The notes below the pieces were generated by a model. It saw only the letters and a program-made list of their open reading frames with translations, was not told where the DNA came from and searched no databases. Positions 14,891-23,297 of a DNA stretch of 27,458 bases are shown here, piece after piece. This DNA is from JANXDG01 sp964521665 (lineage in GTDB: Bacteria; Elusimicrobiota; Endomicrobiia; DTEH01): assembly GCA_964521665.1 (NCBI GenBank), contig CAZFSG010000016.1, positions 1-27,458 on the forward strand, read 5' to 3'. The first letter of the stretch is position 1. Every line of letters starts with the position of its first letter. A program made the position numbers and the translations under genes.

Positions 14891-16547
14891 AATACTTTCA
14901 ATACTAAATTGGGAAATAGAGTTTGATGTTGAAGAACCACCACAAGAAGTTAAATTTGATCTCGCAACAAACATTCCTATTATTGTATCAAAAAAATATG
15001 AACTTGAACCACAGAATGTGTTTGAACAAATAAAGAATTTGTGTGTAAAACAATTTGGTACATTTTTATTTTCTGATATAGATTATTCACCGCCAGGATT
15101 TATAAATTTTAATTTGTCAAAAGATTTGTTGCTGGAGGAAATAAAACAGATTGTTTTAAATAAAGAAAACTATCCCGTATGTAAACCAAAAGAAGAAATA
15201 AAAGTTTTGATAGAATTTGTTTCTGCAAATCCAACCGGACCTTTACACATAGGCCATGGTAGAAGTGCTGTCTTAGGCGATGTCTTAGGTAATATATTTA
15301 AAAAATTAGGGTATAATATAACAAAAGAGTATTACGTTAACGATATTGGCAGACAAATAAATGCACTATCCGCTTCAGTTATTATGAGTTTGTATGAGTA
15401 TGATAATTCATCTGTAGATGATGATATAAAAACATTTTGTGAAGAAATTGTCCAACAGGCAAGATATAAAGGTAATTATATTAAAGATATTGCATTAAAG
15501 GTAAAATCTAATTTTGGAAAAGTTAACAAAGAAAATTTTAAACAAATACAAAAATTTATTGTAGAATCGGTGATGGAACAAATAAAAACTTCTCTTACAA
15601 ATTTTAGAGTAATATTTGACAATTATTTTTATGAAAGTTCATTATATGAATCTTCATTTGTAGAAAAGATTAAAGAACTACTTATTAAAAATGGGTTAGT
15701 TGAAGAAAGAGACAATGCGTTATGGTTTAAATCAGCACAATTCGGCGATGATAAAGATAGAGTTATAATAAGATCAACTGGTGAACCAACATATTTTTTT
15801 AGTGATATATTGTATCATTACAACAAAATTCAGCGCGGGTATAACTTGTTAATAAACATTTGGGGTACAGACCACCACGGATATGTTGATCGTATTAAAT
15901 CAGCTTTTGAAAAAATTTGTTCTTTTGAACATTATGATGCAAAATTAAAAATTGTTCTTTATCAATTAGTATCACTTATTGAAAATAAACAAAGAGTTTC
16001 AATGTCAACCCGTGAAGGAAAGTTTGTTACATTAGACGAAGTGATTAACGAAGTAGGTGTTGATGTAACACGATTTTTTTTGTTAACAAAATCGCCTAAT
16101 ACACATCTTGATTTTGACCTTGAACTTGCAAAAGAACATTCGTTAAAAAATCCTGTATATTATATTCAATATGCACACACTCGGTGTTGTAGTATTTTAG
16201 CAGAAGTTGATAAAATTATAAGTTTGAATAGCATAAATCATTATTTAGAAGAATATTTTAAGCAACTATATGAACACAAGTTTGTTGATTCTGAATTAAG
16301 TCTAGTCAAAAAATTAAGTTTTTATTCAGATGTTTTAACCCTTTGTATAGAAACTTTTTCAGTACACCATTTGTGTAATTATCTTGTAGAACTTGCAAAA
16401 ATATTTCATAAGTTTTATGAAGAATGCAGAGTTATAGAAAGAAATAAAATTATTGTATTCCCAAGACTGTTACTTGTGATAGCAACGAAAAATATTATCA
16501 AAAATGCACTTGATATATTAAACATTACAGCACCACAAAAAATGTAA
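14859..16547 (+). CDS. argS: Arginyl-tRNA synthetase
   Basis: Class I aminoacyl-tRNA synthetase that charges tRNA-Arg. The N-terminal Add-1 domain (about residues 1-100) is present. The HIGH motif is ANPTGPLHIGHGRSAVLGD (about 117-135), the tRNA/Arg pocket includes YYVNDIGRQI, and the KMSKS-equivalent loop reads VSMSTREGKFVTLDE. The DALR anticodon-binding domain fills the C-terminus, ending at the family-typical NITAPQKM. The length (562 aa) is normal. The start overlaps rsfS by 32 nt; no later in-frame ATG would keep the N-terminal domain. Confidence 0.97.
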   Translation: MKEKVKKALNEILSILNWEIEFDVEEPPQEVKFDLATNIPIIVSKKYELEPQNVFEQIKNLCVKQFGTFLFSDIDYSPPGFINFNLSKDLLLEEIKQIVLNKENYPVCKPKEEIKVLIEFVSANPTGPLHIGHGRSAVLGDVLGNIFKKLGYNITKEYYVNDIGRQINALSASVIMSLYEYDNSSVDDDIKTFCEEIVQQARYKGNYIKDIALKVKSNFGKVNKENFKQIQKFIVESVMEQIKTSLTNFRVIFDNYFYESSLYESSFVEKIKELLIKNGLVEERDNALWFKSAQFGDDKDRVIIRSTGEPTYFFSDILYHYNKIQRGYNLLINIWGTDHHGYVDRIKSAFEKICSFEHYDAKLKIVLYQLVSLIENKQRVSMSTREGKFVTLDEVINEVGVDVTRFFLLTKSPNTHLDFDLELAKEHSLKNPVYYIQYAHTRCCSILAEVDKIISLNSINHYLEEYFKQLYEHKFVDSELSLVKKLSFYSDVLTLCIETFSVHHLCNYLVELAKIFHKFYEECRVIERNKIIVFPRLLLVIATKNIIKNALDILNITAPQKM

Positions 16548-16563
16548 AAGGAGAAAAAAATTT

Positions 16564-17556
16564 GTGAATAAAGATATTGAATTAGCGGAACAAGTAGTAG
16601 AAAAATTTTCAAAAATTATAACAGAAGTTAGTAAAAAAATTGTTGGGCAAAAGCAGGTAATAAAAGAACTTATTATATCTCTTTTTTCAAAAGGTCATTG
16701 TTTGATAGTAGGTGTTCCTGGCCTTGCAAAAACAATGATTGTTCATACATTGGCTGACGTTTTAGATCTTAAGTTTAGTAGAATTCAGTTTACTCCGGAT
16801 CTTATGCCATCAGATATTACTGGAACAGAAATTGTAGAAGAGGATCCTATCAGTAAAAAAAGATATTATAGATTTATACCAGGACCAATTTTTGCAAACA
16901 TTGTTTTAGCAGATGAGATCAATCGTACACCACCTAAAACACAATCTGCTTTGTTACAATCGATGCAGGAATATAAAGTAACAGTAAATGGTGTTACCTA
17001 TGAAATTGAACAACCATTTTTTGTTTTAGCAACACAAAATCCTATTGAACAAGAAGGTACTTATCCTTTGCCAGAAGCGCAACTTGACAGGTTTTTTTTC
17101 CAAATTAACATTGATTATCCATCAAAAGAAGAAGAAATGGAAATTTTGTATCGTACAACTGGAATTTTAGAACAAAAAGTAGAAAAAGTTGTTTCAAAAA
17201 AAGAAATTTTAGAATTACAAAATTTTGTTCGCAAAGTACCTATAAGTGAACATGTTTTAGAATATATAATAGATTTTGTTCGTGCAACACGTCCTACAGA
17301 ACTTTCCTCGCCTGATTTTATAAAAAAATATGTTCAATGGGGATGTAGCCCACGCGCTGAACAATCTATTGTTATTGCAGCAAAAGTTAATGCTTTGTTA
17401 AACAACCATACAACAGTAAGTATTGACGATGTAAACGAAATTATATTTCCTGCGTTAAGACACAGAATTATACTTAATTTTCAAGCAATAGCCGAAGGTA
17501 TAAAACCTGATTTTATTTTATCTAAGCTGTTAGAATATTTTAGCCAAAGAAAATAG
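16564..17556 (+). CDS. MoxR-type AAA+ ATPase
   Basis: MoxR-family ATPases are chaperones that help assemble or activate metalloenzymes and complexes. Motifs: Walker A GVPGLAKT (about residues 50-57), Walker B VLADEINR with the PPKTQSALLQSMQEYKVT helix (about 116-138), sensor-1 LATQNPIEQEGTYPLPEAQLDRF (about 156-178) and sensor-2 SPRAEQS near 263. The GTG start at 16564 follows a strong Shine-Dalgarno (AAAGGAGA). Family members usually sit beside DUF58 and von Willebrand A genes, but none is present here; the next gene, 1 nt later, is a PAP2 phosphatase. Confidence 0.93.
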   Translation: MNKDIELAEQVVEKFSKIITEVSKKIVGQKQVIKELIISLFSKGHCLIVGVPGLAKTMIVHTLADVLDLKFSRIQFTPDLMPSDITGTEIVEEDPISKKRYYRFIPGPIFANIVLADEINRTPPKTQSALLQSMQEYKVTVNGVTYEIEQPFFVLATQNPIEQEGTYPLPEAQLDRFFFQINIDYPSKEEEMEILYRTTGILEQKVEKVVSKKEILELQNFVRKVPISEHVLEYIIDFVRATRPTELSSPDFIKKYVQWGCSPRAEQSIVIAAKVNALLNNHTTVSIDDVNEIIFPALRHRIILNFQAIAEGIKPDFILSKLLEYFSQRK

Positions 17557-17557
17557 A

Positions 17558-18145
17558 ATGTTAAAGTTTATAATTAATTTAGATACTACTCTGTTTTATT
17601 TTGTCAACCATAATATGAAAAATGTTTATTTTGACATTATAATGCCTTTTTTAACAAATCCCAAAAATTTTTATATTATATTTTTAATACTATGGTTTTT
17701 AATGGTGTTTTCATCAAAATATAAATACCGTATAGCAGGATGGACTATAATAATTACAGTTGCTATATCTGATTTTTTAAGCAGTAAAATATTAAAATTT
17801 TTAATTTTACGACAAAGACCGTTTGAAGTGTTACCAGATGTCTACAAACTTGTATCCTCAGCAGGACCTTCTTTTCCGTCATCTCATGCAGTGAATTCGT
17901 TCACTGTGGCAACTTTAATAATGTTATTTTTTAAAAATCCTGTTTATACAACAATAGCATTTATTGTAGCGTTTTTATCAGGATTTTCAAGGATATATGT
18001 TGGTGTTCATTATCCGTTAGATGTGATATCAGGAGCTGTTATAGGTATAATTTTTGGAATAGTTTTTTATAAAATTGTAAAAAAAATTTTTAAGTTGGAA
18101 GAACAAAAAAGTAGTATTTCTAAAACTTCACTTGCTGATGAGTGA
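17558..18145 (+). CDS. PAP2 family membrane phosphatase
   Basis: Integral-membrane acid phosphatase of the PAP2 superfamily, likely acting on undecaprenyl pyrophosphate or a phospholipid headgroup on the outer face. The tripartite signature is complete: KFLILRQRP (about residues 80-88), FPSSHAVN with the proton-relay His (about 106-113) and SRIYVGVHYPLDV with the nucleophilic His (about 144-156). Five to six hydrophobic helices are visible. The 195 aa are typical. It starts 1 nt after moxR, so they form one operon. Its 3' end overlaps the end of the convergent minus-strand gene by 18 nt. Confidence 0.92.
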   Translation: MLKFIINLDTTLFYFVNHNMKNVYFDIIMPFLTNPKNFYIIFLILWFLMVFSSKYKYRIAGWTIIITVAISDFLSSKILKFLILRQRPFEVLPDVYKLVSSAGPSFPSSHAVNSFTVATLIMLFFKNPVYTTIAFIVAFLSGFSRIYVGVHYPLDVISGAVIGIIFGIVFYKIVKKIFKLEEQKSSISKTSLADE

Positions 18146-18958
18146 TAATACGAAACCATATAAGTTAACATTTTGTTTTGTCTGAGGAGGTGTAAGTTGC
18201 ACCAAAGACCATTGTTTATAAAGGTAAGAAATTTTTAATAAATACTTTTGTGATATTAAAAAGTTTGTGCTAAATAATAAATGTGTTTCATTAGAAGTTG
18301 CTTGAGTTCCTTCTCTGCTGAAGATAAAAAAGTTGCCTCCTTTATAAGTTGTATAATATTCACAAGAAAATGAAATTTTTGGACTAACAAAAATACCAAT
18401 TTGTACTCCATAATATAATAGATCTTTTAATATATAATGTAGTTTATATCCTGTCATTAAATTTATAGTAAAACTTTTTGGTAAGGAGTATTTTGATTTA
18501 TATATTCTCCAGTTAAAGCCAGAGGTACCTGTCACAAAAAATTGTCTGTTTTGTTCTTTCATTTCATAATCATAGTTTACTCCACCATAACCTACCTCTG
18601 TCTCAAGTTGCCAACCAGGATAAATTATACTACATATTGGTGTAGAAACATGAGCAATATATCCACCATATAAATAAAATGTTGGCACAGAAAACTCTAT
18701 TTTTTCGCTTATAACTTCTCCAGAAGTATAATGTAAGGAAGAATTTAAATATCCTAATGAAGAAAAATTACAGTTTCCAAAACCGTATTCAAACTGGTCA
18801 ATCTGCAACCCTTCACCTTTAAATGCGCTGCGGATAGGTTGTGGTAAGATACTGTAGAAAATATTGATTAAAAAATTGAAAGAATAAACATTAGAGATAA
18901 AAAATAAAGTATAAAATACTAAACACTTGTAAGTTTTGATAAAATTTTTTATTTTCAT
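18128..18958 (-). CDS. Secreted beta-rich protein, putative outer-membrane barrel
   Basis: A 276-aa protein on the minus strand, the only one in the window. A basic start and hydrophobic stretch (residues about 8-26, ending NVYSF) make a signal peptide. The rest is rich in aromatic residues and alternating polar and apolar strands (for example KISFSCEYYTTYKGG and LLKISYLYKQWSLVQL), with a long run of Gly/Tyr/Ser, the pattern of a small outer-membrane beta-barrel. It is not a family I recognise. A promoter (TTGAAA, 17 nt, TATATA) is seen 15 nt upstream. Its tail overlaps the PAP2 gene by 18 nt in convergent orientation. Confidence 0.7.
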   Translation of the reverse strand: MKIKNFIKTYKCLVFYTLFFISNVYSFNFLINIFYSILPQPIRSAFKGEGLQIDQFEYGFGNCNFSSLGYLNSSLHYTSGEVISEKIEFSVPTFYLYGGYIAHVSTPICSIIYPGWQLETEVGYGGVNYDYEMKEQNRQFFVTGTSGFNWRIYKSKYSLPKSFTINLMTGYKLHYILKDLLYYGVQIGIFVSPKISFSCEYYTTYKGGNFFIFSREGTQATSNETHLLFSTNFLISQKYLLKISYLYKQWSLVQLTPPQTKQNVNLYGFVLSLISK

Positions 18959-18964
18959 TTAAAG

Positions 18965-19002
18965 TTGAAAATATATATAAGAATTTTATATTAAATTTTC
19001 AA
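18965..19002. promoter_or_regulatory. Interleaved divergent promoters for the barrel gene and DUF72
   Basis: Plus strand: TTGAAA (18965-18970), spacer 16, TATATT (18987-18992), with the DUF72 ATG 9 nt later. Minus strand: TTGAAA (complement of 18997-19002), spacer 17, TATATA (complement of 18974-18979), with the barrel gene ATG 15 nt later. The minus -10 lies inside the plus spacer, so two polymerases could not bind at once. Confidence 0.55.
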
Positions 19003-19748
19003 TGAAAGGGGAAATAAAAATAGGTTGTTGTGGCTTCCCAATAGGACATAAAAAGTATTATCAAGAATTTAATTGTATAGAAATAAATTCTACTTTTTAT
19101 CAAATTCCTTCTTTAAATACAGCAACAAAATGGAAAAAAGAAGCTGAAACTGAAAACCCTAATTTCGAGTTTATAATAAAATCATGGCAAGTTATTACAC
19201 ATAAAAGTTCATCTTTTACTTATCGTAGAATGAAAGAAAAAATTGGTAATAAAAACAACTACGGGTTTTTCTCGCCGACAAAAGAAGTATTTTTAGCATG
19301 GGAAAGAACAAAAGATTTTGCAGTAGAACTTGGTTGTAAAAAAATTTTGTTTCAATGTCCATCAAGTTTTACTCCTGAAGAACAAAATTTAAAAAACCTC
19401 TATGTTTTTTTTGACAAAATAAAAAAAGATAGACAAAAATATAACTTTGATTTTATTATAGAAGTACGTGGGGAAAAATGGGATAAAAAGATTGTTTCTA
19501 AAGTTTGTAAAGAATTAGATTTAATACATTGTGTTGATCCGTTATATTCAAAACCATATTATGGCAAATACAGATATTATCGGTTACACGGTTTACATAT
19601 AGGCAATCGGCTGGATTATAATTACACTTTTTCTGATGAAGAACTAAAAAAAGTTTTAGAAATGTGTGATAAAAAATTAAATTATGTTATGTTTAACAAT
19701 TCAACAATGTATGAAGACGCTTTAAGGTTAAAGGCAATGGTTAGTTAG
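19002..19748 (+). CDS. DUF72 (YecE-like) TIM-barrel family protein
   Basis: DUF72 proteins adopt a TIM-barrel fold and have no firmly known biochemical role. The 248 aa carry the family signatures: IGCCGFPIGHKKYYQEF near the N-terminus, IEINSTFYQIPS (about residues 26-37), FEFIIKSWQVITH, ILFQCPSSFTP (about 117-127), IIEVRGEKW (about 148-156) and YYRLHG near 193, with the final MFNNSTMYEDALRL. The sequence looks complete. The ATG lies 9 nt after a -10-like box, without a Shine-Dalgarno. DNA polymerase X begins 25 nt downstream. Confidence 0.88.
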   Translation: MKGEIKIGCCGFPIGHKKYYQEFNCIEINSTFYQIPSLNTATKWKKEAETENPNFEFIIKSWQVITHKSSSFTYRRMKEKIGNKNNYGFFSPTKEVFLAWERTKDFAVELGCKKILFQCPSSFTPEEQNLKNLYVFFDKIKKDRQKYNFDFIIEVRGEKWDKKIVSKVCKELDLIHCVDPLYSKPYYGKYRYYRLHGLHIGNRLDYNYTFSDEELKKVLEMCDKKLNYVMFNNSTMYEDALRLKAMVS

Positions 19749-19760
19749 TAATTAACTTGC

Positions 19761-19766
19761 TAAAAT
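19761..19766 (+). promoter_or_regulatory. Putative -10 box for polX
   Basis: A TAAAAT hexamer ends 7 nt before the polX ATG, the same spacing as at secE and the response regulator. No Shine-Dalgarno is present. The -35 region is weak (TGGTTA with a 17-nt spacer), so the promoter is less certain than at the other sites. Confidence 0.35.
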
Positions 19767-19773
19767 AAAAAAT

Positions 19774-21504
19774 ATGAGAAACAAAGAAGTTGCAGAACAG
19801 TTTTATCTAATAGCACAACTTTTAAGTTTAACTGATGAAAATCCGTTTAAAATACGTGCATATGAAAAAGCAGCACAAGTTATTGAAAGTTTACCTGAAC
19901 CTATTGAAAATCTGGTTTCTGATTTTGAGAAACTTTCTTCAATTCCAGGCGTAGGTAAAAGCATAGCAGAAAAAATTGTTGAATATTTTGATACTGGCAA
20001 AATTCAACGGTTAGAAGAACTTAAAACTAAGTTTCCTGAAGGTGTCATTGAAATGTTGAAGATACCTGGTTTGGGACCAAAACGTGTCCGTTTACTTTAT
20101 GAAAAACTCGGAATAAAAGATGTCAAAACATTACAAGAATATGCTAAAAAAGGTGCGTTAAGAAACTTGCCTGGTTTCGGAGAAAAAATTGAACAAAATA
20201 TATTAGAAGGAATTGATTTGTTATCAACTTCTGAACAACGATTGTTGCTATTTGACGCATTAAAAACAGTAGAAGAAATCTTAGAACAACTTAAAAAAAA
20301 TAAGGAAATTATAAATATTGACCCTTGCGGATCTTTAAGAAGAAAAAAAGAAACTATAGGAGATATTGATATTTTATGCTGTGTCAAAGAAGGGAATGAA
20401 AAATCTATTATTGAAAAGTTTACAACACTTCCTTCTGTAAAAAAAGTTCTTGCTTGTGGTGAAACAAAAGGTAGTATACTTACTGTTTCAAACTTCCAAG
20501 TTGACTTACGTGTAGTTCCAAAAGAGGTTTATGGTGCTGCATTACAGTATTTCACAGGTTCCAAACAACATAATATACACCTTAGAGAAATAGCAAACAA
20601 AAAAGGATTCACATTAAGTGAATATGGAGTGTTCAAAATTGATAAAAAAGATAAACCTATATGTGGGAAAACTGAAGAAGAAGTATATAAAATCTTAGGT
20701 CTTCAATATATTGAACCAGAACTAAGAGAAGATAGAGGTGAAATAGAAAAAGCTGCAAAAGGTGAACTACCAAAACTTATTGAACTAAAAGATATTAAAG
20801 GTGATACACATATACATTCAAACTATTCTGACGGAGCTAATAGTATAAAAGAAATCGCAGAATATGCTGCTAAACTTGGATATGAATGGATAATTATTTG
20901 TGACCATTCACAAAGTTTAAAAGTAGCAGGTGGAGTTGAGATAAAAGATCTTTATAAAAAAATTGAAGAAATAAAAAATTTGAATAAAACGTCTAAAGTA
21001 AAGATACTTTGTGGACAAGAAGTAGATATACTTTCTGATGGTAAACTTGACTATCCAGACGAAGTGTTAAAAGAACTTGATTTTGTTATTGCTGCAATTC
21101 ATACAGGGTTTAAACAATCTGAAGAACAAATTACCGAGAGGATTTTGAAAGCAATGGATAATAAATATGTTCATTCAATCTCTCATCCTACTGGTAGATT
21201 GTTAAACAAACGTCAGCCATATAAAGTTAATATATCAAAAGTTATTGAATATGCAGCAAAAAATAAAGTTATGTTAGAAATTAATGCGTTCCCAGAACGG
21301 CTTGATTTAGATGATATAAATACAAAATATGCAAAAGAACAAGGAGTTATCTTATCTATAGGGACAGATGCACACCATGTTTCACAAATGGAATATTTAT
21401 TTTTAGGAGTGTATGTGGCACGTCGTGGTTGGCTTGAGAAAAAAGATGTTGTAAACACCTTGTCTTATAACCAACTTGTAAAATTTTTGAATATACGAAG
21501 ATAA
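19774..21504 (+). CDS. polX: DNA polymerase X family protein with PHP exonuclease domain
   Basis: Family X DNA polymerase for gap filling in base-excision repair, fused to a PHP-type nuclease. Order of domains: 8-kDa and fingers region with two helix-hairpin-helix motifs (IPGVGKSIAEKI near 53, IPGLGPKRVRLL near 96), the nucleotidyltransferase palm with CGSLRRKKETIGDIDILC (catalytic Asp196 and Asp198) and a third acidic residue in VDLRVV near 243, then PHP from about 344 with DTHIHSNYSDG, CDHS, a glutamate in GQEVDIL, AAIHTG, SHPTG and GTDAHH. All metal ligands seem present. The length of 576 aa is usual. Its stop shares a base with the nnr ATG. Confidence 0.96.
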   Translation: MRNKEVAEQFYLIAQLLSLTDENPFKIRAYEKAAQVIESLPEPIENLVSDFEKLSSIPGVGKSIAEKIVEYFDTGKIQRLEELKTKFPEGVIEMLKIPGLGPKRVRLLYEKLGIKDVKTLQEYAKKGALRNLPGFGEKIEQNILEGIDLLSTSEQRLLLFDALKTVEEILEQLKKNKEIINIDPCGSLRRKKETIGDIDILCCVKEGNEKSIIEKFTTLPSVKKVLACGETKGSILTVSNFQVDLRVVPKEVYGAALQYFTGSKQHNIHLREIANKKGFTLSEYGVFKIDKKDKPICGKTEEEVYKILGLQYIEPELREDRGEIEKAAKGELPKLIELKDIKGDTHIHSNYSDGANSIKEIAEYAAKLGYEWIIICDHSQSLKVAGGVEIKDLYKKIEEIKNLNKTSKVKILCGQEVDILSDGKLDYPDEVLKELDFVIAAIHTGFKQSEEQITERILKAMDNKYVHSISHPTGRLLNKRQPYKVNISKVIEYAAKNKVMLEINAFPERLDLDDINTKYAKEQGVILSIGTDAHHVSQMEYLFLGVYVARRGWLEKKDVVNTLSYNQLVKFLNIRR

Positions 21505-22160
21505 TGAAATATCATAAATTTCTTACCTCACAACAAATTTACAAAATTGATAAACTTGCAACAGAAAAGTTTTTAATACCATCCTATATTTTAATGGAAA
21601 ATGCAGGAAGAGCTGTTGCAGAAATTGTTAAAAAATATGCAAAAAAGAATAAGTTAAATAAAATCTTGATTTTTTGTGGTCCTGGCAAAAACGGTGGAGA
21701 CGGATTTGTTTGTGCAAGATATCTTTTTATTTGGGGATTCAAAGTTTGTGTAGTAACATTTGTAGATAAAAATAAATATTCAGGTGATACTTTGCAAAAT
21801 TATGAAATTTTAGAACGATTAAAAGTCAAAATACAAAAGTTTGAATATAAAAAAGTTAAACTTATGATAAACAAATACGATGTTATAATAGACGCAATTT
21901 TTGGTATTGGACTATCAAGACCTGTTGAAGGTGAGTTTAAAGATGCAATTGAAATTATCAATAAGAGTAATAAGACAATCTTTTCTATTGATGTACCATC
22001 TGGATTAAATGCTGATACAGGCGAAATTTTAGGTTGTGCTGTGAAACCTTCTTTTACTGTAACTATTGGTTTTCTTAAAAGTTCGTTTAAACTAAAACAT
22101 GTTAAATCTTTGTTAGGTAAATTAAAAGTAGTTGATATTGGTTATCCAAACAAAGTATGA
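21504..22160 (+). CDS. nnr: NAD(P)H-hydrate epimerase (YjeF N-terminal domain only)
   Basis: Metabolite-repair enzyme that interconverts the S and R forms of NAD(P)H hydrate. The 218 aa form one YjeF_N domain: MENAGRAVAEIV (about residues 32-43), CGPGKNGGDGFVCARYL (about 58-74), DAIFGIGLSRPVEG (about 130-143) and SIDVPSGLNADTGE (about 159-172). In many bacteria an ADP-dependent dehydratase domain is fused behind; here the gene ends at the end of the epimerase domain with a clean TGA, so the dehydratase must be separate or absent. It overlaps polX at its start. The TGA overlaps an ATG (22157) that opens a gene running into the assembly gap. Confidence 0.92.
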   Translation: MKYHKFLTSQQIYKIDKLATEKFLIPSYILMENAGRAVAEIVKKYAKKNKLNKILIFCGPGKNGGDGFVCARYLFIWGFKVCVVTFVDKNKYSGDTLQNYEILERLKVKIQKFEYKKVKLMINKYDVIIDAIFGIGLSRPVEGEFKDAIEIINKSNKTIFSIDVPSGLNADTGEILGCAVKPSFTVTIGFLKSSFKLKHVKSLLGKLKVVDIGYPNKV

Positions 22161-22170
22161 AAAAAATGGT
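22157..22170 (+). CDS. 5' tip of a gene interrupted by the assembly gap
   Basis: An ATG overlaps the nnr stop (ATGA) and reads Met-Lys-Lys-Met-Val before the N block. The coupling suggests a real start. It is probably the beginning of the phosphoesterase-like gene on the far side, but with an unknown gap length this cannot be shown. Confidence 0.4.
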
Positions 22171-22270
22171 NNNNNNNNNNNNNNNNNNNNNNNNNNNNNN
22201 NNNNNNNNNNNNNNNNNNNNNNNNNNNNNNNNNNNNNNNNNNNNNNNNNNNNNNNNNNNNNNNNNNNNNN
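22171..22270. other. Assembly gap of 100 N
   Basis: Exactly 100 undetermined bases, the usual placeholder for a scaffold join of unknown length. No reading frame through it is meaningful. Confidence 0.98.
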
Positions 22271-23247
22271 AAGAATTTTATAAATATATATCTACTGAGT
22301 TTTTTAAAAAACATAATATAAAATTGTTGTTTGACCCAAAAGGGTATAATGTAAACCTTAATTTTGGGAAAGAAAAAAAACTTGGTATTGTCTACAAAAA
22401 CATGGTTTATACTGACGTTAGCGACTTTGTCCAACTTGAGAAACAACTAAAAGAACGATATGAATATAACGAAAATTGGAAGATAATTAATCTATTAGTT
22501 ACATGTGGTTTAGCAGGTGTTATCACACCATGTCCAAGTTGTCCTCAGACATATAACATAGGTGGGTGGTTACAACGAGAAAGTATCTTATCCGCGTATA
22601 AATCTAAACTAGATTCTTATATATTTGATTTAGGAAATTTTTTACCACAAGATGTTAAAAATGAAGAAATTAAAAAAATCGTTTATTCTATGATATTGAC
22701 AAATTATGATAAGATAGTTTTAGGTGAAAAAGAAGTTTCTAAGTTGTCAGACATTTTTAATATTGTTCAAAAAGAAAAACAAAATGAAAAATTTGTCCTA
22801 CCATTACCGGAAAAGGCTAACAAATCTTTTGAAAACAATGTTTGGTATAACAACTTTGAAGATTTTACAATTTTTTTTATTTCGTATGGGACAACAAAGA
22901 AAAATTGTGTTAAAGAAATAAAACAGGTAATAGAGAAAAATAAAATAAAAAATGTATTTTTATTTTCAAATCTTGGATATCTTGATGATATAGACATCTT
23001 AAAACAAATTTCTGAGATAAAACTTGTTATAAGTGGCAATCATAATTATAATCTTCCACAAATGATAAAATACAATGATGTACCGATTATTTTTTCTTCT
23101 GTATCAGCAGAGTATATAACTTGGATATGTTTATATTTTTCAGAAAAAGAAGTTAAAAAAATTAAAGTTTCATTAATACCTGTTTTACCTGTAGTAAAAA
23201 TAAATTCAGATTTAGATAAAGTATTAAAAGAAAAATATGTAAAATAA
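22271..23247 (+). CDS. Degenerate 5'-nucleotidase/metallophosphoesterase-like protein (5' partial)
   Basis: The frame is open from the gap edge to a TAA at 23247, about 325 aa. The middle resembles the calcineurin-like phosphoesterase fold of UshA-type proteins that carry a Cys motif: ITPCPSCPQTYNIGGWLQRE, then YIFDLGNFLP, LGEKEVSKL and VISGNHNYNLP, and a C-terminal segment typical of the end of that domain. The expected metal residues are altered: GD becomes GN, the NHE-type motif reads EKE and GHxH reads GNHNY. It may be a catalytically dead relative. About 75 residues before the Cys motif match nothing I know. Any signal peptide would lie in the gap. The family call rests on motif resemblance by eye. 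Confidence 0.55.
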
Positions 23248-23262
23248 TTTTTTTTGTTATTA

Positions 23263-23291
23263 TTGAATTCTATTTTTTGTTTTTGTAAAAA
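23263..23291 (+). promoter_or_regulatory. Promoter for the response regulator, apparently leaderless
   Basis: TTGAAT (23263-23268), a 17-nt spacer, and TAAAAA (23286-23291). The ATG at 23298 begins after 6 more nt, at the expected start point of transcription, and no Shine-Dalgarno is present. Confidence 0.5.
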
Positions 23292-23297
23292 TAAACT

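Noticed and set aside
22132..22270. Open frame continuing from nnr through the N block
   Set aside because: The gap is a 100-N placeholder of unknown true length, so any frame through it is meaningless; only the part after it is called.
23241..23262. AATAA-T8-TTATT stretch as a terminator
   Set aside because: The stem is about five A-T pairs only and is expected by chance at this composition.
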